This document shows positions 45,419-54,331 of a stretch of 64,000 nt of DNA, piece by piece (positions within the stretch are counted from its first letter, which is position 1; every line of letters begins with the position of its first letter). The stretch spans positions 1 to 64,000 of the forward strand of contig JBMFVE010000009.1 of the NCBI GenBank assembly GCA_049966155.1, written 5' to 3'. The stretch is from JBMFVE01 sp049966155. Lineage in GTDB: Bacteria; Bacteroidota; Ignavibacteria; Kryptoniales; JAKASW01. Made by a program: the position numbers and the translations under genes. The notes under the pieces were generated by a model. The model did no database searches and had not been told where the DNA came from. It saw nothing but the letters and a program-made list of their open reading frames with translations.

Positions 45419-48400
45419 CTAGAAATTTACCTGGTAAAAAATTCGCAATGTATTTATCGTTTCACGCTGATAATAAGAGCGGTTACTTACAGCAACCTTT
45501 CTTGACAGTTGCAGGTATATTTTGTTTCCCAGCAGGGATGCTACAGGATAATCCACGCTGACGTCGGTGTTATTAATATCGCTGAAAACCTGTCCACCAA
45601 CTCTTATTGTTGCATTTCCAAACTGAGTTGTTATGGCAACGTCCGGATTCGTAAGGTTTGAGAGCGAGGTATATCTCAGCTCTGCACTTTTTATAAAATT
45701 GAACTCACGGCTGAATAGTTGTGTCAGAACACCTGAAAGTATAGATGATCCATATCCAGCAAAAAGTCCAGCCCCTGCCTGGGTCCAGAGGTTTTCCGCA
45801 ACGCTCCGTTTTTGGGTATTTGTCAACTCGTTTTCAAATTGATTGGTTAAGATAAATGATATAGCGTTCGTCTGTGGATCTCCTGTAAATGGTCTGTTGT
45901 CCACTGTCATTGATATGTTCACTTCGGGAATCCGAAAGGTGCCGCCAATATGTAATTGTACGACGACATTCTCCGGTGTAGTAGCGGACGTATCGGCATA
46001 ATGTGTTCCCCGATACTGAGCGGTAATATCGAGTTCAGGGTTCAGCGGCTCGCCTGTAAATTTTAACTTACCTGTTGCACTGAACTGTCTATAAAAATTA
46101 TAATAAGAATTTGGCATCACGTTGACGTCGCCCGTAAGTTCCATCCCTCCAGACAAATTTGAAAGGTGTAGCCGGCCGCCTAATATGGATACAAGTTCCT
46201 CATTAGTGGCAGGATTAAATATCATCCTCAAGTTAAAATTATCTTTCGTCTCAACATCAAGGTCATAGCGAAGACTATCAATAAAACTGCCTGACGATGA
46301 TGGCATTGAATGGGCAGTATGCTCTGAGACTGCTTCTGTTTGTCCCATACCATTGGTGGAAATGCCAACAAAGTGATATACAATTTCCTGGGCATTCTGG
46401 CCGCTATTTTGTTTTTCAATGGGAAGGAGTGTCAGGTCGGCACTCTGTATTCTGATACTCCCCTTAAAAAATGGCTTTCTAAGATTCCCCTCAAACTTAA
46501 GCCCACCGCTCCCGGAACCGACAATAGCATTTCCGTATATTCCATTTATTCCTGCCGACGGGGTAGACCTGATCAAAAGAAGCGAGCCATCCAGACTCAA
46601 ATTAAATTGCCTGATTGTATTTTCACTTAGCTGTACATACCCATCCACTGTTAATGTTCCGCCCGTTTCCCCCGGTACATTCCGAACAACTAATGGGCTG
46701 AGCACCAATTTATCTCCGCTACCTATGATCTTCGCATTGTAAAGATAGTTTATCTTGTTGATTGCCAGTCGAACCTTCCCATCTTCTACGTTCATTATTC
46801 CATCAAATACTGGATGAGAATAAGTTCCTGTGATGATCATTGAGCCGCTAATTAATCCTCCAAAGTCATCAAAAGCAGAAACAAATGGCGTCAGAAAGGA
46901 GATATCGAGAGAATCTGTGATTAAACTTATATTCAGCTGTTTTGAAGATCCTTCTGACAAAGGGATATTGCCATTGACACTAAGCATATTTTGTGTCGAG
47001 TCTTCCGTCTTCGAAAGCCTTACCTGAATCTTAATATCGGTCTTTTCCAGATCCAGACTTCCATTAATGTGCTGAGAAAAGGCACCGTTATAAAAAATAC
47101 GACTGCCAGAAAAATTAATGCCAACCGTACGCTCTCCGCCATGGTCTGAAATTTCTGCAGTACCGCTGATGAGTCCGTCTAGCTTCAAACTGGTCGTGTC
47201 AAGATGAGCAAGCCGCTCCAGTCCGTTCAGAGGCAGGTTTTCAAATTTCAATTTCAAATTTGAACTATCTTTTAAAGAATACTTTCCGTCAAGGACGGCC
47301 GTAGCGGATAATCCATTTAATGGATCCAGCATTAAGGACAGGGGCGCAGCGTTGAAATAAAAGTTCTCATGGCAATAGCCAGCATTGATTTGTGAAACAT
47401 TAGATATCCTCGCTCCAAGCACTTTCCCAATCAACGTGGCAATTGAGATAGACATCGAATCAGTTGTGGCATTGGCTTTACCATCAATGTAAAATTCAAT
47501 TGTTGTGTCTATGCTCCCTAACATTGTGAAATTTATAAGCCCTTCACCTGCAGTTGAGTCGCCGGCTTTGTAGTTCATTCTGAAGATTTTTGATTGCAGG
47601 TGGGTTTCATTAACGATTGCGTTTTCAACAGATGCGTCAAGCGACCATTCACCTCTTTTCCATATATTACCGTTTGTTTCAGCCACCACAGCGGCTTGAG
47701 TCCTCACACCCCTCCCCTCTATGCTGAGGCTATCTCTTTTCAAAAAAATACTGTCGGCAGCAGCTGATAATGTCGCCCTGAGGTTCTTTGAATCAGCGGA
47801 AAGCCTGAAATTAATCTGTATAGATCCACCGAACTTTTCACCCTGAACAAGACGGCTGAAAAAAGAAGCGTCTCTAACATTCACATTTAGTTCAGCATCA
47901 TAGTTGTTGCCCGGAGTCAATGCTAAATTAGTGGTATCAGGAGCATCTGTAAACTTACTGATGAAGCTTCTCAAAATAAACTTTAATGTGTTTGGAGCAT
48001 TATGAATGGCATCTTCCGTCCCCAGGAAGCCTTTCAAACTGGCTGTAACAAAAGGCGAACTGACATAGATGCTCTTATTTCCCCCGGATGCTTCATAATT
48101 CAAAATAATTGATTTATTATCAAGGATGTAATCTCCTACTTTTCCTCTGTCGATCTGGGCAGTAAGTGAAGATTGTGCCGAATCCATATTAAAGCCATTA
48201 CCTTGAAGTCTTAAGAACCCTGAAAGATCTGTCTGTGAGGCCTGAAAATGAATAAATGGAGAAATGTTGAATTCTTCAAAGGCAATGGCTGCAGAATACT
48301 TCTTCTCCTTCACGCTTACATATGCATGACCGTTCAAATTCCCGGCAGATGTTTTTCCTGTGATATTAAGTTTCAGGCTGTCTCCTGAACTTACAGCGCT

Positions 48401-49807
48401 CAATGCAACATTGTGCACAGATACACCGTCATACAGGGATGAGTCAACCTGAAGCTGCAGATAACCAGCAGGAAGTTTATCCTTTATAGCTCTTAGCTGA
48501 AAATCAACCGAGCCGTTCAGGGCACCAGCAAAGCTCCGATCATGCAAAAAATCAGCAGGATTTACACTGGAAAATACTGTTTTCCCTGAATACATATTGT
48601 CGGCAATTGTGCCGACACCCCCCACAAAAACCTTTTCATTCTTGATCGAATATTTAAGCGCAAGATTATCGGGACTTCCACTTACATTCACTGAAACTCT
48701 AACAGCCAACAGTGATGAAAGATCGGGGAGGCCCTGGGGTTTTAAAAAAGCTGATAGTTCAGATAAGTTCACTGCGGCGTCTTCTATATTCAAATTTGCG
48801 TGAAAGGAAGATTTCCCGATATTAAACAAAAATCCCTCGACGGGTATGGTAGAGCTATCTGTGATCAACACAGCTCTTTTCACATTAAGTGAGTCAAATG
48901 TCCCACTGATGGCTGTAGCAAAGGAGAATTTTCCTATGGCATCAACCGGAAGTGGGACAAACGCGTTGAGTAATTTGAATTCAATTCCTTTGCCAACGAG
49001 ATTAACAGAAAGCTGTTTGGTACGTATATTATCCAGTGACAGAGAGTCAAGCAGGCTCTGATCAAAAAGAGTAAAATCACCACTCAAATGTGAACTGCCG
49101 GTTTTCAGGTAAAATCCACCAATCTCGGAAGCCATCTTTGAGGTAAAAAAATCAAACCTTAAAGAATCAACCATAAAATGAGGCTCAGGGAGGTTAAAAG
49201 AAATATTCTTTATAGCTGCGCTGATTTCCTCTCCTGTAAATCTGCCCGATATTTGTGCCTCTATCTTTTCCAATGAAAAGCTGCGACTGTTGAAAACTGA
49301 ATCACCCATCACATGCTGTGAATGGGTAGGTGCTTTAGTGGAATCCTGAATATGAAACTCCCCATTTTCCAGAATCAAATTTTTCAACAAAATTGTCCAG
49401 CTGAATTTCCCCCCGGTTGCGACATGCGATTTGGAGATGTGGTCGACATTGTAACTCCCATCAGATAATCTGGTCAAATAAAATCTTGGGTTCACAAGTC
49501 GGATTTGTGAAACTCTAATAGTTTTGTCGATTAATGATAAAGGATTGTGAGAAATCTCAACTGTATCTACAACTGCAATAGGAGATCCATCATAGTAGAG
49601 AGCAGCACCATCCACACTAAACTTTCCCAGCACACTTCCGTGAATTTCTCCAATGTACAGACGAGCATTTGTCTCCTTTTCCACCAGTGAGACGAGGAAT
49701 GCTCTCATTTCCTGGTGAAAATAATTCGTGAAAGAAAAAAGGTAAATTATTACTGGTATGAAGAATAGGAGGAATGTGATGACAGATATGATTTTGCGCT
49801 TGCGCAT
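45419..49807 (-). CDS. tamB: TamB-like (AsmA/DUF490) translocation and assembly protein
   Basis: 1462 residues. An N-terminal membrane anchor (about 8-28) is followed by a very long beta-rich repetitive chain, typical of TamB/YhdP-type bridge proteins, ending in the DUF490 region (about 1090-1462; for example DVNVMPNSYYNFYRQF and the final LRIFYQVNF). TamB spans the periplasm and moves lipids or assists outer-membrane protein assembly. The two rfaE genes immediately upstream (8 bases) supply core sugars for LPS. The single-POTRA Omp85 protein in this window may be a partner, but that is speculative. Confidence 0.9.
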   Translation of the reverse strand: MRKRKIISVITFLLFFIPVIIYLFSFTNYFHQEMRAFLVSLVEKETNARLYIGEIHGSVLGKFSVDGAALYYDGSPIAVVDTVEISHNPLSLIDKTIRVSQIRLVNPRFYLTRLSDGSYNVDHISKSHVATGGKFSWTILLKNLILENGEFHIQDSTKAPTHSQHVMGDSVFNSRSFSLEKIEAQISGRFTGEEISAAIKNISFNLPEPHFMVDSLRFDFFTSKMASEIGGFYLKTGSSHLSGDFTLFDQSLLDSLSLDNIRTKQLSVNLVGKGIEFKLLNAFVPLPVDAIGKFSFATAISGTFDSLNVKRAVLITDSSTIPVEGFLFNIGKSSFHANLNIEDAAVNLSELSAFLKPQGLPDLSSLLAVRVSVNVSGSPDNLALKYSIKNEKVFVGGVGTIADNMYSGKTVFSSVNPADFLHDRSFAGALNGSVDFQLRAIKDKLPAGYLQLQVDSSLYDGVSVHNVALSAVSSGDSLKLNITGKTSAGNLNGHAYVSVKEKKYSAAIAFEEFNISPFIHFQASQTDLSGFLRLQGNGFNMDSAQSSLTAQIDRGKVGDYILDNKSIILNYEASGGNKSIYVSSPFVTASLKGFLGTEDAIHNAPNTLKFILRSFISKFTDAPDTTNLALTPGNNYDAELNVNVRDASFFSRLVQGEKFGGSIQINFRLSADSKNLRATLSAAADSIFLKRDSLSIEGRGVRTQAAVVAETNGNIWKRGEWSLDASVENAIVNETHLQSKIFRMNYKAGDSTAGEGLINFTMLGSIDTTIEFYIDGKANATTDSMSISIATLIGKVLGARISNVSQINAGYCHENFYFNAAPLSLMLDPLNGLSATAVLDGKYSLKDSSNLKLKFENLPLNGLERLAHLDTTSLKLDGLISGTAEISDHGGERTVGINFSGSRIFYNGAFSQHINGSLDLEKTDIKIQVRLSKTEDSTQNMLSVNGNIPLSEGSSKQLNISLITDSLDISFLTPFVSAFDDFGGLISGSMIITGTYSHPVFDGIMNVEDGKVRLAINKINYLYNAKIIGSGDKLVLSPLVVRNVPGETGGTLTVDGYVQLSENTIRQFNLSLDGSLLLIRSTPSAGINGIYGNAIVGSGSGGLKFEGNLRKPFFKGSIRIQSADLTLLPIEKQNSGQNAQEIVYHFVGISTNGMGQTEAVSEHTAHSMPSSSGSFIDSLRYDLDVETKDNFNLRMIFNPATNEELVSILGGRLHLSNLSGGMELTGDVNVMPNSYYNFYRQFSATGKLKFTGEPLNPELDITAQYRGTHYADTSATTPENVVVQLHIGGTFRIPEVNISMTVDNRPFTGDPQTNAISFILTNQFENELTNTQKRSVAENLWTQAGAGLFAGYGSSILSGVLTQLFSREFNFIKSAELRYTSLSNLTNPDVAITTQFGNATIRVGGQVFSDINNTDVSVDYPVASLLGNKIYLQLSRKVAVSNRSYYQRETINTLRIFYQVNF

Positions 49808-49814
49808 ATTTGCG

Positions 49815-50294
49815 CTACTGACAATTTAATTCGATAATTCGCTGGATAATATTTGTGGTGGATTTTCCGCTTACGTAATTAATGGTTACAACCTTTCCGC
49901 CTCTTTGTTCCACGATATCTCTGCCAACAATATTCTCTATTTTCCAGTCGGCGCCTTTAACAAGGATGTCTGGTTTAATCAATCTTATTGTCTCATAAGG
50001 CGTGTCCTCAGAAAACAGGCATACATAGTCAACGGAATTTAAGTTAGACAATACAAATGCCCTATCTTCCTCAGGGACAATTGGCCGGTTCCTGCCTTTA
50101 ATTCTTTGAACACTTATATCCGCATTGACACCGACAACAAGGACATCCCCCAGACTTCTTGCACTGTTTAAATACTCTATGTGACCGCGGTGTATTATGT
50201 CGAAAACTCCATTGGTGAACACTATTTTCTTATTGTCTTTATGAAGTTTTGCAGTTATGAGAGCAATCTCCTCTCGGGGGAGTACTGTACCCAT
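49815..50294 (-). CDS. rfaE2: D-glycero-beta-D-manno-heptose 1-phosphate adenylyltransferase
   Basis: 159 residues, equivalent to the C-terminal domain of HldE. The nucleotidyltransferase fold has VFTNGVFDIIHRGHIEYL (about residues 24-41) with the HXGH motif, and VKGADW. It makes ADP-heptose, precursor of the LPS inner core. Its start overlaps by one base the kinase gene stop, so the two domains fused in E. coli are here encoded by two coupled genes. Confidence 0.95.
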   Translation of the reverse strand: MGTVLPREEIALITAKLHKDNKKIVFTNGVFDIIHRGHIEYLNSARSLGDVLVVGVNADISVQRIKGRNRPIVPEEDRAFVLSNLNSVDYVCLFSEDTPYETIRLIKPDILVKGADWKIENIVGRDIVEQRGGKVVTINYVSGKSTTNIIQRIIELNCQ

Positions 50295-51301
50295 CAGAAA
50301 TCCAGTGACTTTGAATCGTTAGCTACTTCGTAAAACAGTTTATTCTTATCAACAGGGACTATACCGACCTCCCCACAAACAATGCCGCCGGCATGGTTGG
50401 CAATTGCCGCAGCCTCTTTCACCGACGCACCTGCAGTAAGAGCGAGGGTAATAGTAGATATTACCGTATCACCTGCACCAGAAACATCTGCCACTTTTCT
50501 GGCTTTTGTTGGAAAATGAAATACGCTCCCGTCTTTGCTGACCATTGTCATTCCTTTTTCTCCCCGTGTGAGGAGAACAGTCTCACAATCAAGCTTTCCA
50601 AGCAATAGTCGTGCAGCCTCCTCCGCTTCGGAATCATTAGAAACTTTAAGTCCAAGCGCTTCCTCAGCTTCTTTACGATTGGGTTTGAACACAGATACGT
50701 GCCTGTACTCAAAGAAATTTGATCGCTTTGGGTCAACCGTAACTATGATATTATGCTTCAAAGCAATCTTAATGACTTCATTAATCAGATCTCTCGTCAG
50801 CATACCCTTGTTGTAATCCTCAAGCAAAATCGCATCTGTTTTCTCTGCGATAGACTCAATTAATTCAGTTATTCGCTTAAGAATTGAAAATTCTATATCA
50901 CGTCGGACTTCATAATCCATTCGGACAACATGCTGGCTGTGGGCAATCACCCTTGTCTTTACGGTAGTAGGTCTGGTGTGGTCAATAATGATTCCTTCTG
51001 TCGATAACCCCATGTCGTTTACAATATTTCTCAGCTCCTCCCCTGGATGGTCGTTGCCGACAATTCCCACCAGAATAGGTTCGCCGCCAAGTGACTTTAT
51101 ATTATTAGCCACATTGGCGGCTCCCCCGAGTCGTGCAGACTCACTTTCTATTTCCAGTACAGGTACTGGTGCCTCTGGCGAAATTCTCGAAACGCTCCCC
51201 CATACATATCTGTCAAGCATTAAGTCTCCGAGGACAGCTATCTTTTTACCACTGAAATTTTCAAATAACTCTCTCAGCCTTTTTATGTCAAACCCGCTCA
51301 A
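50294..51301 (-). CDS. rfaE1: D-glycero-beta-D-manno-heptose-7-phosphate kinase
   Basis: 335 residues, equivalent to the N-terminal PfkB-family domain of HldE. It phosphorylates heptose-7-phosphate at C1. PfkB signatures are visible: GDLMLDRYVWGSVSRISPEAP (about 22-42), GGAANVANNI, and VSGAGDTVIS with the catalytic Asp (about 268). The start is TTG, with GGAG spaced before it. It leads the rfaE1-rfaE2-tamB run. Confidence 0.95.
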   Translation of the reverse strand: MSGFDIKRLRELFENFSGKKIAVLGDLMLDRYVWGSVSRISPEAPVPVLEIESESARLGGAANVANNIKSLGGEPILVGIVGNDHPGEELRNIVNDMGLSTEGIIIDHTRPTTVKTRVIAHSQHVVRMDYEVRRDIEFSILKRITELIESIAEKTDAILLEDYNKGMLTRDLINEVIKIALKHNIIVTVDPKRSNFFEYRHVSVFKPNRKEAEEALGLKVSNDSEAEEAARLLLGKLDCETVLLTRGEKGMTMVSKDGSVFHFPTKARKVADVSGAGDTVISTITLALTAGASVKEAAAIANHAGGIVCGEVGIVPVDKNKLFYEVANDSKSLDF

Positions 51302-51484
51302 GTGTGATTCTCCGCTGATATTGATGATTCAATTGAATTTATCCGACAAAATCGTCATTAGCAATGAATAAACTTGAAACAAATTAAAAAGGGATTTGTG
51401 TTCTATATCCAATCTTGATTTTCCATTCAGAAAACGGAACCTTTATAGCAATTCCCCCTGTTAGGAAGGTAAAATGGAGAAAAG

Positions 51485-51889
51485 ATGGTAAAAAGGACAT
51501 GGCTGGCTATTATTGTTGTCGTTTCAATTGGAGTCGGCAGCTTGATAATTCATAGCAGAGTTTTGGCCAATTCACAAGCTCAACCTCAGTTTGCAAAAAA
51601 TCTACAGGTCTTGAAATTTGTGAAATCAAAGGAAGAACTGAAAGGTTGGATGAAAATGATAAAGACAAGCCTTGGTGTTGACTGCGACTACTGCCACAAC
51701 ACGGATAACTTTGCAAGCGATGAAAAACCAACAAAGAGGAAAGCAAGAATGATGCTGAGAATGCTGATCCAGATTAGGCAGGACTATTTTTCATATCCAA
51801 ATGCGAAACAGCCCACTTGCTACACCTGCCATCAGGGTCACAAGGAGCCTGTCAATGAACCCTCCGGTGGATTCAAGAGCAGTGATTGA
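51485..51889 (+). CDS. di-haem c-type cytochrome
   Basis: 134 residues with an N-terminal signal/anchor (about 5-28) and two CXXCH haem sites: CDYCH (about residue 60) and CYTCH (about 113). The spacing and surrounding residues (LGVDCDYCHN and YNAK-type then CYTCHQGHKEP) match the small cytochromes related to the photosynthetic-reaction-centre cytochrome-c subunit family that are common in Acidobacteria and Ignavibacteria. It is a periplasmic electron carrier. The partner 34 bases downstream is a barrel with its own haem site. Confidence 0.85.
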   Translation: MVKRTWLAIIVVVSIGVGSLIIHSRVLANSQAQPQFAKNLQVLKFVKSKEELKGWMKMIKTSLGVDCDYCHNTDNFASDEKPTKRKARMMLRMLIQIRQDYFSYPNAKQPTCYTCHQGHKEPVNEPSGGFKSSD

Positions 51890-51923
51890 GTTTAAATAAG
51901 CACAATAGTAACGGGGAGGAAAG

Positions 51924-53003
51924 ATGCGCATTATAACAATACTTTTTACTATTGCTAATATGGCAATGGCACTTCCGCGCTTTGCAATCATGACAGGGAT
52001 GAAATGCATCAACTGTCATGTCAACCCTACGGGTGGTGAGCTTAGAAACAGCTACGGAAGCTCTGATTTTGTTGATGATCACCTGAAATTAATTTCGGCA
52101 CATGAAAACAATTTTGAATTTAATCCAAAAATTAATGACAATATTTTCCTTGGAGGAGATATAAGGTTCCAGTATCTTTATGACGGATATGCAAAGAACA
52201 CTGCTTTCCAGTCAATGGAAGGAGCAATTTACTCATTTATTCATCTTTACTCTTCCACAAGCTTTTATGTAAAATACGATTTTGTTAATACAGCATACGA
52301 AGCTTATGGCCTTTACAATTTCAATTCTGGGGATTCATACATAAAAGCAGGCGCGTTCCTTCCGTCTTACGGAATAAGACTTGACGATCATACCGCATAT
52401 ACCCGCGGTGGAAATCTTGGATATTTGCGGGGAATCCCTCAAGTCGGGCTGATCTTCTTTCCTGATTACCGTGACTTAGGAGTGGAAGTCGGCTCAAAAT
52501 TAAACGACTTTTTTATTACCTTCGATGTCACGAATGGCGATCCAACTGGTAACGTAAACTTCAACTCCAGAAAAGCCTTTATAGGAAGGGTTGAATATTT
52601 GAAAAAGGGCTTCGTGAATTTCATGTTAGGTAGCTCAGCTTATTTAGCAGGCATTACAACAATGTATGGTGTGCACGCTGGAGTAGGAATTGAAAAGCAC
52701 CTGCTAATCCTATCTGAATTTGACTGGGCTAAATCGTTACCCACCTTATTGCCAGATGAAAAGTCTACGGCTGCATTTGTCGAGGTTAGCTACGACTTAA
52801 CTAATGGCGTATTCCTTGTTGGAAGGTTTGATTACTTTCGAAACTTAACAGGGGGACAAACCTATACTCGATACATAATTGGAGCTGATATTTTTCCAAT
52901 TCCGCATATTGACTTTATGCCTCAGTTTCGTCTAAACACCACAAATGTAAATGGTGCCCCGCAGCCTGGTGAAGCGTTAATTCAATCGCACATTTACTTC
53001 TAA
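51924..53003 (+). CDS. outer-membrane barrel with N-terminal CXXCH haem site
   Basis: 359 residues. A short signal peptide (about 1-20) is followed by MKCINCHVNPTGGELRN (about 26-42), a single c-type haem site with flanking NPTGG, and then by antiparallel beta strands typical of an outer-membrane porin, ending in HIYF. A haem attached to the N-terminal plug or periplasmic strand of a barrel suggests a conduit for electrons across the outer membrane. Related sequences exist in delta-proteobacteria and Ignavibacteria but I know of no assigned role. It lies after a di-haem cytochrome in the same direction. Confidence 0.75.
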   Translation: MRIITILFTIANMAMALPRFAIMTGMKCINCHVNPTGGELRNSYGSSDFVDDHLKLISAHENNFEFNPKINDNIFLGGDIRFQYLYDGYAKNTAFQSMEGAIYSFIHLYSSTSFYVKYDFVNTAYEAYGLYNFNSGDSYIKAGAFLPSYGIRLDDHTAYTRGGNLGYLRGIPQVGLIFFPDYRDLGVEVGSKLNDFFITFDVTNGDPTGNVNFNSRKAFIGRVEYLKKGFVNFMLGSSAYLAGITTMYGVHAGVGIEKHLLILSEFDWAKSLPTLLPDEKSTAAFVEVSYDLTNGVFLVGRFDYFRNLTGGQTYTRYIIGADIFPIPHIDFMPQFRLNTTNVNGAPQPGEALIQSHIYF

Positions 53004-53097
53004 GTTTTATAAGAGCCTGCATAAAAATTTAGTGAAATTACCATAGAAAGAAACGAAATGAGTATCATTGGAAACCGGCATAAACTCCACTCCATCC

Positions 53098-54252
53098 TTA
53101 TGAAGTTTCAGGAAGTTCTCCAAGGACTTTTCTTATTGTGCTGAGAAGTGACTCAGCAGTAAAAGGTTTTGACAGAAAAGCATCCGCAGCACTTGAAAAG
53201 ATAGTCTGTCCCTCATCGTCCAACCCACTTGTGGCAATTATCTTAACTTCTGTCTGCATTCTTTTTAAAGCTATAATTGCCGATTTGCCGTCCAGTACAG
53301 GCATCATATTATCCAGGAGGATGACTTTTATTTTATCCGTGTTTTTCGCATAAGTTGCTATGGCTTCAGCACCATCAATTGCTGTTATCACCTTATATCC
53401 ATATGTTTCCAGAGTCATCCTGGTAATTTCTCTAATCGATGATTCATCATCCACTACAAGTATTGTTTCTCCATGTCCGCTGAAAACATCCAGATCCTTC
53501 TCTTCCAGAGGGGGACGCTCAGTTAATTCAAAAGCAGGAATATATACTTTGAAAGTAGTGCCTTTTCCAATATCACTTTGAAACGTTATAAATCCTCCGT
53601 GGCTGCGCACTATGGCAGCAGCAGTTGAAAGTCCTAGCCCTGCTCTCCTATCAACCTCCTTTGTTGTAAAGAACGGTTCGAAAATCTTACCGTAAAGACC
53701 TGGCGGAATCCCTATTCCTGTGTCTGAAACCGTGAATACAACATACTTTCCGGGTCTGGCGTCTGGGTGAATTTGAATGTTGCTTTCATCCATCGTAATG
53801 CTCTCGGTTTTAAGGAGAAGTTTTCCACCATCAGGCATAGCATCTCGTGAATTAATACATAAATTTAAAATGACCTGACGTAACTGGATTGAGTCTCCAC
53901 GGACAGCCAACAAGTCTTTTCCAATCTCATGGCGAACTTCAATTGATTTTGGAAAGGTCTCCTTTATCATGGTTTCCATTTCTCGGACAATTGAAGATGG
54001 CTCAATGATAACGTGTTCAGAATCAAGACCGCGAGCAAAAACCAACACCTGTTTAATGAGTTCTGCACTTCTGCGTGCACTTGAATCAATTGTTCCCAGG
54101 ATCTTTAAAGCCTGTTCACCATCAAGCTTCTTCCTGAGTGCATCCACAGACATAGTGATTGGCGTCAATAAATCACGAAGGTCATGAGCAATGCCACTTG
54201 CAAGATTGCCAAGCTCTTCCATGCGCTGTGCCCTTAAAAACTGCTCCTCCAA
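53098..54252 (-). CDS. hybrid histidine kinase, C-terminal half (HisKA-HATPase-receiver), frameshifted from the gene upstream
   Basis: 384 residues starting at a TTG that has no plausible role as a real start. Domains: HisKA with GIAHDLRDLLTPI (phospho-His about residue 22), HATPase with LNLCINSRDAMPDGG, DTGIGIPPG and RRAGLGLSTA, then a receiver with VDDESS and Asp in VILLDNMMP (about 315). Upstream in this frame the chain reads FVTVDNRWTLLTDEEG and ISEKKKLEEQFLRAQR, typical PAS-to-kinase linker, and joins the 587-residue upstream part after a one-base shift. The whole protein would be about 998 residues. Confidence 0.85.
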   Translation of the reverse strand: MEEQFLRAQRMEELGNLASGIAHDLRDLLTPITMSVDALRKKLDGEQALKILGTIDSSARRSAELIKQVLVFARGLDSEHVIIEPSSIVREMETMIKETFPKSIEVRHEIGKDLLAVRGDSIQLRQVILNLCINSRDAMPDGGKLLLKTESITMDESNIQIHPDARPGKYVVFTVSDTGIGIPPGLYGKIFEPFFTTKEVDRRAGLGLSTAAAIVRSHGGFITFQSDIGKGTTFKVYIPAFELTERPPLEEKDLDVFSGHGETILVVDDESSIREITRMTLETYGYKVITAIDGAEAIATYAKNTDKIKVILLDNMMPVLDGKSAIIALKRMQTEVKIIATSGLDDEGQTIFSSAADAFLSKPFTAESLLSTIRKVLGELPETS

Positions 54253-54331
54253 TTTTTTCTTCTCAGAAATGTCCGTGCTTACCTTGAGGATTGCCCTGGA
54301 GTATCCTTCTTCATCAGTGAGAAGCGTCCAC

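Noticed and set aside
51302..51484. Possible promoter hexamers before the cytochrome gene
   Set aside because: No pair had both acceptable hexamers and a 16-18 base spacer, so no call was made.
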